Origin: Anaerolineae bacterium | GTDB taxonomy: Bacteria > Chloroflexota > Anaerolineae > Anaerolineales > E44-bin32 | Direction: 5' to 3' | Length of the DNA stretch: 5,414 nt | NCBI GenBank assembly: GCA_030673735.1 | Contig: DAOVIK010000143.1 | Location: 1 to 5,414 of the forward strand | Shown here: piece by piece, positions 1-5,414 of the stretch | Layout: each line of letters starts with the position of its first letter | Position numbering within the stretch: the first letter of the stretch is position 1 | Translations under genes and position numbers: made by a program | Notes under the pieces: model-generated | Told to the model about the DNA's origin: nothing | The model's input: only the letters and a program-made list of their open reading frames with translations | Databases searched by the model: none

Positions 1-1043
1 AGAAGCAACGAAGGAACCCACAGCGCGGCAACGTAGGCCAACCTGGAAGATCGCGCCATCCACAAAACGAGCGCCAGGATCAAGCCCGATGCCAAGCGCA
101 ATACGGCAAGCGGATCAACCCAAGTCGGAATTGGCAGGACGGCAATGACTGCACAGTTGGCGAGCAGGAGCAACGCATCCGGCGACTGCCGGGAAGCCTC
201 CCGGCCAAGAAGAGCTGCTATAGCCGCGATCGCTGCGAGCCCGGCGGGAACCACGGCCCATAGTCCAACCATGACCTGCGCCTCGATCCCACCGAGATGT
301 GCCATGCCGGCAAAAGGTATCCACAGCGGCTTCGCCAATGGCGTAGCAAAGGGCGAAACTCCCAGCGTGAGACGCAGTACCGCCGCCCAGGTCAAGTATG
401 GCACCAAACTGACCGCGCCGATGATCCCTGCTTCCCTCCATCTACGTCTCAGCAGCAGCCACGCAACTAGCGCGAGTGGAAATGCCAGCGCTACCTCTCT
501 TGTCAGGCCTGCGAGCGCGAACAGCGCCGCCGCAATGACGACTCTTTTCCGCCCGAAAGCCAGCAGGCCTCCCAGAGCCAAGGCATATGCCAGTGGCTCG
601 TTCAAATCCATACGAACGCCGATCAGGTAGTTGAAGGTCATCAGAGGCAGCAGCGACCACCATTGATTTGCGCCTCGGTCCGCTAGCAGTCGGGAAAGCA
701 GGTACACGGTGCAAGCCGCGGCAATAAGATTAATGAAGAGCATGCTCCAGGGAATGAGATCTGGTACGCCCAGCGCTATCGCTCGAGCCAGCATGGGATA
801 GAGGATTCGCTGGTAGCGGTACGCTGGACGATCCAGCTCATCCACCGCGCCCAATGGATCGATCGCAATGGCATACGCTTGCTGGCCGTCGTAGCCGATG
901 GCCCATGTCTGTTCAGCGGGAACATCCTCGGGCCTGTCCAACACGAATGCCATCGGATCCCAATCATGCGTCGCCAGGACCGTGAGGCCGAAGGCAATCA
1001 AGATCACAAGCGCGACGATTGCGGGAAGATAGGGAGATTTCAT
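1..1043 (-). CDS. GT-C-like multi-pass membrane glycosyltransferase (partial, C-terminus off the left edge)
   Basis: The frame is open from ATG at 1043-1041 to the window edge (347 codons, no stop), so the C-terminus is missing. Residues 7-25 form a hydrophobic first segment. A polar loop follows with GYDGQ (50-54), then IAIDPLG (59-65), then YRYQRILYP (75-83), then several more membrane segments including one around 168-180 that ends in LTRE (180-183). This order (YDGQ loop, aromatic/Arg block, LTR after a later helix) recalls bacterial membrane proteins distantly similar to PIG-V/GT39-type GT-C enzymes, in which acidic residues of the first outer loop bind metal or donor. D52 is the natural candidate here. 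The start is supported by AGGA six bases upstream and by the ATGA overlap with the preceding gene, which suggests translational coupling. The substrate is unknown. I am confident it is a real gene, and moderately confident that it is a GT-C enzyme. Confidence 0.85.
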   Translation of the reverse strand, partial: MKSPYLPAIVALVILIAFGLTVLATHDWDPMAFVLDRPEDVPAEQTWAIGYDGQQAYAIAIDPLGAVDELDRPAYRYQRILYPMLARAIALGVPDLIPWSMLFINLIAAACTVYLLSRLLADRGANQWWSLLPLMTFNYLIGVRMDLNEPLAYALALGGLLAFGRKRVVIAAALFALAGLTREVALAFPLALVAWLLLRRRWREAGIIGAVSLVPYLTWAAVLRLTLGVSPFATPLAKPLWIPFAGMAHLGGIEAQVMVGLWAVVPAGLAAIAAIAALLGREASRQSPDALLLLANCAVIAVLPIPTWVDPLAVLRLASGLILALVLWMARSSRLAYVAALWVPSLL

Positions 1044-2512
1044 CTCGCGTCCTGCCGCGCTAAGATGACGGCCTGTTCATCCGCGTAGAGTTGCTGCCAA
1101 CCCAAATCCCTTAAGCCCCGGATCATCGGCGCCTCTGGTTCAAGCAATGTCAGGCGAATGTCCCAAGTTTCAAGCACCTCCTGCCAACCCGGATCCGCTC
1201 GCCAAGCCTGTAAGTAGGCGCTCAGGATCTCGTCGTCGAAGAGATCTGTACGGCCATCCACGAAACTCAAGTAATCGGGGTAAAGCTCCCACAGCACATA
1301 GCCACCCCAATTGTAGGAGTTGAACAGTGGACCTTCAGGCAGCTCCTGCTTCAAGAAATCCACCGCGCGCGAAGGCATACTCTCGTCGATTGCCATCTGG
1401 TTGGCATCCGGCGCGTTGACGGCCGCAATCTTCAGAAGTGATGCCACACCCGCGAGAACAAGAATGACGATGTTGATTGCATTCGCAATATGAGGTGGAA
1501 ATTGCCTGCTTTTGCGTTGCTTCCGCCGCAGAAGATCAAGCACCCCCTGACCATGCCTGGCCAGCACTAGCGCGCCTGCAAGTGCGAACTGCGCGATGTT
1601 GCGCGCCGCCAGGAAGCTCATGTAGGCCAACGCGGTCAGGAGCAGAAGGTCGACCGCCCTCTTGCGGCGGGGAGATACCGCCAGGATGATCGCTGTCAAG
1701 AAGAGCAACCAAAGGAAAGGCTGCACTTCTGGACGATGAAAATTAGGCGATTGCCATTCCTGGATGTAATCCTGCAGCACCCCGATGGAAACGGTCTTGA
1801 AAGGATAAAGCAGCATCTGCGGCCCATGAGGATTCAGCATGCTGGCGACCGCACAACCAAAGCCTGCGACGACAAGTCCCAATACGAGAGATTTTCGAGC
1901 CTCCCAAGCTATGCCAATCGGTTTATCAATCTGGAATACATCGATAGCCAACTCAATCAGTTCGCCGGCTAGATAAAGCCCCAGCAGCAAGAAACCAAAT
2001 GCGAACCCCCCATGAATGTTGACCCATAACGCCATCAGCACCGGCAGGATCCACAGAAGGCGTAGCCTGCCGCGCTTGACCAGCTCAAGGATCAGGAGAA
2101 ATGCTGCCGAGAGTGCGAAGCTTACGATGTGAGGCCGGGCTGCCCAGTAGACCGCAGAAGCGACCGCGGCAAGAATAAGGACGAATGCCCGCATCAAGGG
2201 CTGACCCTCCATCGCCGGCCACAGCAGGCCAAAGGCAAGCACAACCATCAAGGCCGTGAACAGGTTCAACCCCGCAAAGCCCAGTCCTTGAAACACACCA
2301 AACAGAGTTATCTGGGCCAACCAGCCAGGATAGACCCATGGCTGATCGTTGCGCGTGAGGCTGAATGGATCGCTACGCAAGATCTGACCGTTCTCAACCA
2401 TCCAGGATCCAGCGCGCAAATGCCACCAAGTGTCGTTGTCGGCTGAGACGCGCATCGCCATGGTGAAAATCGCCAAGAGCGCTAGGATCAAGACGAATCG
2501 GTTGAAGCGCAA
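1040..2512 (-). CDS. Multi-pass membrane protein with DxDTWWHL loop and C-terminal NWGGY/DGRTD domain, GT-C-like
   Basis: This is a 490-residue protein starting at TTG. Residues 6-20 form a first membrane segment. It is followed by an outer loop with D25-N-D27-T-W-W-H-L, then DPFSLT (48-53) and PWVYPGWL (58-65). Many hydrophobic helices then run to about residue 370. The last ~115 residues are mostly soluble and carry NSYNWGGY (398-405) and FVDGRTDLF (417-425), ending with GWQQLYAD and a final ILAR stretch. This architecture matches a widespread bacterial family, usually left as a hypothetical membrane protein or annotated as dolichyl-phosphate-mannose-mannosyltransferase-like. The D25/D27 loop is where GT-C enzymes keep catalytic or metal-binding acids; that role is inference. 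The TTG start is chosen because AGGGGAG lies six bases upstream, an in-frame TAG lies shortly before, and no ATG or GTG lies between. The gene's stop overlaps the start of the next gene. The substrate is not known. Confidence 0.88.
   Translation of the reverse strand: MRFNRFVLILALLAIFTMAMRVSADNDTWWHLRAGSWMVENGQILRSDPFSLTRNDQPWVYPGWLAQITLFGVFQGLGFAGLNLFTALMVVLAFGLLWPAMEGQPLMRAFVLILAAVASAVYWAARPHIVSFALSAAFLLILELVKRGRLRLLWILPVLMALWVNIHGGFAFGFLLLGLYLAGELIELAIDVFQIDKPIGIAWEARKSLVLGLVVAGFGCAVASMLNPHGPQMLLYPFKTVSIGVLQDYIQEWQSPNFHRPEVQPFLWLLFLTAIILAVSPRRKRAVDLLLLTALAYMSFLAARNIAQFALAGALVLARHGQGVLDLLRRKQRKSRQFPPHIANAINIVILVLAGVASLLKIAAVNAPDANQMAIDESMPSRAVDFLKQELPEGPLFNSYNWGGYVLWELYPDYLSFVDGRTDLFDDEILSAYLQAWRADPGWQEVLETWDIRLTLLEPEAPMIRGLRDLGWQQLYADEQAVILARQDAR
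1050..1053 (-). promoter_or_regulatory. Ribosome binding site inside the end of the upstream gene
   Basis: AGGA on the minus strand lies within the last codons of the upstream 490-residue gene, six bases before ATG 1043-1041. Together with the ATGA stop/start overlap it points to coupled translation of the two genes. Confidence 0.6.
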
Positions 2513-2518
2513 TGTAGT

Positions 2519-2525
2519 CTCCCCT
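2519..2525 (-). promoter_or_regulatory. Ribosome binding site supporting a TTG start
   Basis: AGGGGAG on the minus strand ends six bases before TTG 2512-2510. The spacing and purine content are good, which makes the unusual TTG start credible. The next in-frame ATG would begin at residue 18, inside the first membrane helix. Confidence 0.7.
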
Positions 2526-2653
2526 GGAATTGCTAGGCGCTGCGACGACGGTCTATGGAAACACGGCCCCTAGACTCCGAATGCCGCGTTTCCCGGGTCA
2601 ATCATCCACCCCTCACTGCGACGATCCATTCTGCGTTATCTTCAGCGTGAGGA

Positions 2654-2672
2654 CAACCCATTTTCTGGGTTG
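2654..2672. repeat. Perfect 7-bp inverted repeat with 5-nt loop
   Basis: CAACCCA (2654-2660), loop TTTTC, TGGGTTG (2666-2672). Arms are perfectly complementary. There is no T-tract on either side, so it is not a standard intrinsic terminator. The hexamer GTTATC occurs on both sides of it (2635-2640 and 2673-2678). It lies about 140 bp upstream of the TTG-start gene, so an operator or RNA hairpin is possible. Confidence 0.5.
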
Positions 2673-2775
2673 GTTATCATGGTCACCTGCCATTCCTTGG
2701 CAAGTGGCGCAGTTGGATTTGGGCAGTTCAACGAACCTAGATTACCAGCCAACTCTCGCTCTGCTTCATATATCA

Positions 2776-2803
2776 GCCAAGTTTGGGGCACACTTGGCGC
2801 CAA
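2776..2803. repeat. Two overlapping inverted repeats (hairpin plus 10-bp palindrome)
   Basis: GCCAAGT (2776-2782) pairs perfectly with ACTTGGC (2792-2798) across a 9-nt spacer. TTGGCGCCAA (2794-2803) is a perfect 10-bp palindrome sharing the right arm. On the minus strand this lies about 60-85 bases after the stop codon at 2862. No T-run follows, so it could be a protein binding site or a 3'-end RNA structure; the role is unknown. Confidence 0.5.
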
Positions 2804-2861
2804 TTCAATCTTGCATCAGAAGAGCACCTCGAAGGATTCGCATATCAGCACACACTAGATT

Positions 2862-4469
2862 TTAGGGCGTGGTACGTCCGAGACCGATTTCCTGCGGGGA
2901 AACCCGTTCTGAGAGCGCGTAGAAAATCTGGTAATCACCTATGCGCGCTTCGCTCCAGGCGATGTCCATATCCGTAAAGGAGCTTCGCAAGTACTCGTCG
3001 AGTTCGCGATGATTGGTCGTTATGTAGGCTACTTGAGGAGAAGCCTCCACGATCTCATCGTAGGGCGGATAGCGATCATCCCGCTCGGTATAGCGAAAGT
3101 CCGGATGGTACGGAAGACGAGGAACGAAGATGAGCTCTTCATTTGAGTGGAAAGCCAGGGGGTAGGAAACCCAGTAGTTGGCATAGCCGAAATACTCGCC
3201 CTTCTGCTCGAGGAAATCGATCAATTCGGCGTCGTAGTCATGATCGATCTGCGCAACGGGATCGAACTGAGTAGTCAATCCGGTCGGGCTCTGCAGTAAA
3301 GCTTGAATCGTGCCCCAGAGATTGAAAACCAGAACGAGGGCGAGAAGGACGTACACGAGACGCCTTCCGGACAGGCGATAAAGCTTCTCGAGAAGATCGG
3401 CTCCTATAAGCGCCATGGGGACTGCCAAGGGCAGGAAATACCGTCCTGATGGATCCCCGCCGAAGGGCGTGAGGATGAAGCTAAGAGCTAGCACGGCACA
3501 CACCCCCACCAGCAACCAGCGCAACGCCCTTCCTTTCCAAGGCTTGCGCAGCCCATCTCTCGCATGGAGTACAACACCCATCCAAAAGCCAAGCGCAATC
3601 GGGGCTAAAGGCAGTGCAAGCCAGCTTATGCTCCACGGAGGTCGAAGGCCCACGGCCACCGTCGATCCGAAAACCACCAAGTTGTTCAAGCGCCACAGAA
3701 TTCCTGTAAGAGGCCCAGTACTGCGCTCGACCGCGATGGCCGAACCTCCGAGCTCGGACAGAAGCGGACCCAAGCCTTGAATCGCAGCAGACCAGATCCA
3801 AGGCGCCGCGCCCACAATCAATCCTCCAAGAAGCCCAAGTGACTTTCTCCATCGACGAGATGGATCGCGCCACAGCCTTCTCCCTAGCAGAATGCCTGCC
3901 GGCAGCGCGTAAACAAGCGTGAGGCCGAAAGCCCAAAGGCCCAGCCCAGCGAGCAATCCCCATGCAATGTATGGCCAAGCGTTCGTCGGATGGTCATTTA
4001 TGTGCAAGGTCAACAGAAGCAGGAGGTTTCCCAGCAAGAGCGCTTCACCATAGCCTCCAAGCGAAACCGTGGAGTACAAGGTGACATTCACTGTTGGGAT
4101 CGCCATGAGCAGCCCGGCCGCGACCGCGGCACGCTTCGATCCCAGATAGCGCTGCGCCAGTAGCATCGTCGTTGCCACCGTGCCGAGATAGAGCAAGCAC
4201 TGTACGATCCGAATACCGATAACATTTGCGCCGATTGCGCCGAATGCACCCGCCACAAGCGTCGCATCGAGACTGCCCATGTAAACCTGGCCGTAGAAGA
4301 ACACCGGCCAGCGCCCCTGCAAGACATGGCGCGCCATGAGCCCCACGATCGCCTCATCCGAGTTAAAGGGAAATGCATCTGCAGCAAGCAGACCGATTTT
4401 CAGCGCCAGCGCAGCCAGCGAAACCCCCAGAATCAATATCCACAAGCGCGGCGAAGCTTCGGCGTGCAT
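2862..4469 (-). CDS. GT39-like GT-C membrane glycosyltransferase with C-terminal extracytoplasmic domain
   Basis: Counted from ATG at 4469 the protein has 535 residues; the frame extends upstream to GTG at 4523 (553 residues). After a first membrane helix comes FNSDEAIVGLMARHVLQG, with the acidic pair D38-E39 in the first outer loop, then FFYGQVYMGSLDA (57-69). These are hallmarks of GT39/ArnT-related GT-C proteins that move sugar from a polyprenyl-phosphate donor outside the membrane. About ten hydrophobic segments follow, to near residue 390. The last ~125 residues form a soluble domain with GYANYWVSYPLAF (428-440) and RDDRYPPYDE. I prefer the ATG because AAGGCGGA precedes it directly, the protein then begins just before the first helix, and the extra 18 residues are polar and would overlap the divergent gene. 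The stop is TAA. Donor and acceptor are unknown. Confidence 0.9.
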   Translation of the reverse strand: MHAEASPRLWILILGVSLAALALKIGLLAADAFPFNSDEAIVGLMARHVLQGRWPVFFYGQVYMGSLDATLVAGAFGAIGANVIGIRIVQCLLYLGTVATTMLLAQRYLGSKRAAVAAGLLMAIPTVNVTLYSTVSLGGYGEALLLGNLLLLLTLHINDHPTNAWPYIAWGLLAGLGLWAFGLTLVYALPAGILLGRRLWRDPSRRWRKSLGLLGGLIVGAAPWIWSAAIQGLGPLLSELGGSAIAVERSTGPLTGILWRLNNLVVFGSTVAVGLRPPWSISWLALPLAPIALGFWMGVVLHARDGLRKPWKGRALRWLLVGVCAVLALSFILTPFGGDPSGRYFLPLAVPMALIGADLLEKLYRLSGRRLVYVLLALVLVFNLWGTIQALLQSPTGLTTQFDPVAQIDHDYDAELIDFLEQKGEYFGYANYWVSYPLAFHSNEELIFVPRLPYHPDFRYTERDDRYPPYDEIVEASPQVAYITTNHRELDEYLRSSFTDMDIAWSEARIGDYQIFYALSERVSPQEIGLGRTTP

Positions 4470-4477
4470 TCCGCCTT
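4470..4477 (-). promoter_or_regulatory. Ribosome binding site candidate that decides the ATG at 4469
   Basis: On the minus strand AAGGCGGA lies immediately before ATG 4469-4467. It is one mismatch from AAGGAGG, but its spacing to the start is shorter than ideal. The alternative GTG at 4523 has only a weak purine stretch upstream. This is the main sequence reason for choosing the internal start. Confidence 0.45.
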
Positions 4478-4502
4478 GATTCGAGGCCTGTATAATCCGG
4501 TT
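4470..4502. promoter_or_regulatory. Compact divergent promoter region with perfect TATAAT
   Basis: Only 33 bp separate the preferred start codons of two divergent genes. On the plus strand a perfect -10 hexamer TATAAT spans 4491-4496, preceded directly by TG. With usual spacing, transcription would begin about 4503, the first base of the GTG start, giving a leaderless mRNA. The overlapping minus-strand reading, TATACA (4494-4489), could act as a -10 for the leftward gene, giving a leader of roughly 13 nt that contains AAGGCGGA. No good -35 hexamer was found for either direction, so promoter strength and exact start sites are inference. Confidence 0.5.
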
Positions 4503-5414
4503 GTGCGTAGGTTCAGATACCACGTCGTGATTCTCGTCATCCTGATTGCGATCAGCGCGCGCCTCGTTCCCGGACCGCGCACTGTTGATGATGCCTATAT
4601 CACATTCCGCTATGCCCGCAATCTACTTGCGGGCGAGGGCCTTGTGTACAACCCGGGCGAGGCCGTGCTGGGAACCACCTCCCCCTTGTATGCGGTCACC
4701 ATGGCTGGGATCGGCCTTGCGACCGGAGGATCTCAAGCTCCCTTTCCCGTTCTTGCTTGGCTGCTAAACACCCTCGCAGATGGGCTCACGTGCTGGATGC
4801 TCATACGCCTCGCTGAGCGGCTTGGTCACCGGAATGCTGGGCTTGCTGCGGCGTTTGTGTGGGCCGTCGCCCCTTGGTCGGTCACCTTTGCCATCGGCGG
4901 GATGGAAACCAGCGTCCTGATCGCCCTTATGACGGCTACATTGTACATGTTTGTATCCTCGCGCCCAATTACCGCGGCATTTCTGGCCAGCCTATGCTTG
5001 CTTACCCGTCCCGATGCACTCCTGCTCGTGGGCTTATTGGTTCTCGAACGCCTGCGCCAAGCCATCCCGGAATCCCGAATCAACCGCATACAGGTTCCCC
5101 TCTCCATCAAGGAAATTGCAGCATTCGCCGCGCCGTTGCTGCTGTGGACATTGGTGGCGACGCTGGCCTACGGCAATCCCATGCCGAATTCGATCACTGC
5201 CAAAGTCGCGGCCTACCTGCTCCCACCTGAAGCCGGATTGGTGCGCTTGCTGCAGCACTTTGCCACGCCTTTCGTCGCACATCGGACATTCGGCCTTTGG
5301 TGGATCGCCGTGGGATTGGTGCTCTACCCTGCCCTGCACATCATCGGCAGCTTCAGCATCATCCGGCAGCGATTGTTAGCTTGGCCTGTGCTCGTCTATC
5401 CTTGGATCTATTTC
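4503..5414 (+). CDS. DDAYITFRYA-type GT-C membrane glycosyltransferase (partial, C-terminus off the right edge)
   Basis: The frame is open from GTG at 4503 to the window end (304 codons, no stop). The N-terminus is short and basic (MRRFRYH), followed by one membrane helix (8-19). An outer loop follows with D29-D30-A-Y-I-T-F-R-Y-A, then GLVYNPGE (46-53) and GTTSPLY (57-63). Further on are GGMETS (132-137), LTRPDALLL (167-175) and GNPMPNSITAK (224-234). This motif order marks a large bacterial GT-C group; the DDA-loop is reminiscent of the mycobacterial arabinofuranosyltransferase AftB, though that likeness is distant and does not fix the sugar. The double Asp in the first outer loop is the probable metal- or donor-binding site. 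No Shine-Dalgarno sequence is present; a TATAAT at 4491-4496 places the likely transcript start at the GTG itself. In-frame TTG 4476 and GTG 4464 are possible but would overlap the divergent gene. Confidence 0.88.
   Translation, partial: MRRFRYHVVILVILIAISARLVPGPRTVDDAYITFRYARNLLAGEGLVYNPGEAVLGTTSPLYAVTMAGIGLATGGSQAPFPVLAWLLNTLADGLTCWMLIRLAERLGHRNAGLAAAFVWAVAPWSVTFAIGGMETSVLIALMTATLYMFVSSRPITAAFLASLCLLTRPDALLLVGLLVLERLRQAIPESRINRIQVPLSIKEIAAFAAPLLLWTLVATLAYGNPMPNSITAKVAAYLLPPEAGLVRLLQHFATPFVAHRTFGLWWIAVGLVLYPALHIIGSFSIIRQRLLAWPVLVYPWIYF

Larger units (their letters stand above)
2513..2861. other. 349-bp intergenic region, no convincing gene
   Basis: This gap separates two minus-strand genes. 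It must hold any terminator of the right-hand gene and any promoter of the left-hand pair, but neither is clear. A minus-strand TTGACC at 2601-2596 resembles a -35 box but has no good -10 at normal spacing, and no hairpin is followed by a T-run. The gap contains a 7-bp hairpin (2654-2672), overlapping inverted repeats (2776-2803) and five TTGGC/GCCAA pentamers. Short plus-strand ORFs here (2530-2865, 2670-2858) lack ribosome sites and protein-like composition. I saw no tRNA or other recognisable RNA. Confidence 0.6.

Noticed and set aside
145..630. 161-codon plus-strand ORF
   Set aside because: It lies fully antisense to the 347-codon minus-strand gene. Its protein is rich in Ala, Ser, Pro and Arg without helices or motifs, typical of a shadow of a GC-rich membrane gene.
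442..997. Minus-strand ORFs at 442-714 and 776-997 suggesting a broken gene
   Set aside because: Translating the frame from ATG 1043 gives an uninterrupted reading to the window edge with family motifs. These short ORFs are frame shadows and no frameshift is needed.
2572..2601. Sigma-70 or ECF-type promoter around TTGACC/GGGAAAC on the minus strand
   Set aside because: The -35-like boxes are present but no -10 element lies at normal spacing (GTCT lies only 12 nt after GGGAAAC), so no promoter call is justified.
2726..2736. GTTCAACGAAC as a possible LexA/SOS box
   Set aside because: The half-sites are GTTC-N3-GAAC, which differs in order and spacing from the GAAC-N4-GTTC (Gram-positive type) and GTTC-N7-GTTC (alphaproteobacterial) boxes, and nothing nearby is SOS related.
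2530..2865. 111-codon plus-strand ORF in the intergenic gap
   Set aside because: No Shine-Dalgarno sequence, low-complexity-free but motif-free protein, and it runs into the 3' end of the opposite-strand gene. Nothing supports it as coding.
3481..3978. 165-codon minus-strand ORF in another frame
   Set aside because: It sits inside the GT39-like gene on the same strand. Its Arg/Gly/Ala/Ser-rich composition lacks hydrophobic structure, while the main frame has clear family motifs.
4859..5379. Overlapping plus-strand ORFs of 123 and 142 codons
   Set aside because: Both are out-of-frame readings of the DDAYITFRYA gene, whose frame is open across the whole stretch and carries conserved motifs such as GGMETS and LTRPDA.

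Overview
The window holds four protein-coding genes, and all four encode multi-pass membrane proteins that look like GT-C-fold glycosyltransferases. These enzymes use lipid-linked sugar donors and have their active site on the outer face of the membrane. Three genes lie on the minus strand (4469-2862, 2512-1040, and 1043 to beyond the left edge). One lies on the plus strand (4503 to beyond the right edge). No RNA gene, mobile element, CRISPR array or clear intrinsic terminator was seen. The source looks like a moderately GC-rich bacterium. The style of the proteins, especially the SDEA...FFYGQxYMGSLDA protein and the xDTWWHL...NxYxWGGY...DGRTD protein, resembles membrane proteins I associate with Chloroflexota (Anaerolineae and relatives) and environmental genomes. 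That placement is a recollection of family style and has not been tested by a search.

Layout from left to right: (1) 1-1043, minus strand, is a partial GT-C-like protein with a GYDGQ...YRYQRILYP motif block, missing its C-terminus. (2) 1040-2512, minus strand, is a 490-residue protein with a membrane N-terminal part and a conserved C-terminal domain. It starts at TTG behind a good Shine-Dalgarno sequence, and its TGA overlaps the ATG of gene 1 (ATGA), so the two are very likely co-transcribed and translationally coupled. (3) 2513-2861 is a 349-bp gap with no convincing gene. It holds several short inverted repeats and a cluster of TTGGC/GCCAA pentamers. (4) 2862-4469 (or 4523), minus strand, is a GT39-like protein with a C-terminal extracytoplasmic domain. 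(5) 4470-4502 is a 33-bp divergent promoter region with a perfect TATAAT. (6) 4503-5414, plus strand, is the N-terminal 304 residues of a DDAYITFRYA-type GT-C protein, probably translated from a leaderless mRNA starting at GTG.

The simplest reading is a locus for assembling or decorating an extracytoplasmic glycan (cell-surface polysaccharide, glycolipid or glycoprotein), with four GT-C enzymes from different subfamilies sitting together. Donors and acceptors cannot be read from sequence, and no cytosolic glycosyltransferase, flippase or polyprenyl-phosphate sugar synthase gene is visible here. I did not find a clearly new biological system. The most notable points are the compact divergent promoter with its likely leaderless start, the grouping of four different GT-C proteins, and the repeat-bearing gap.
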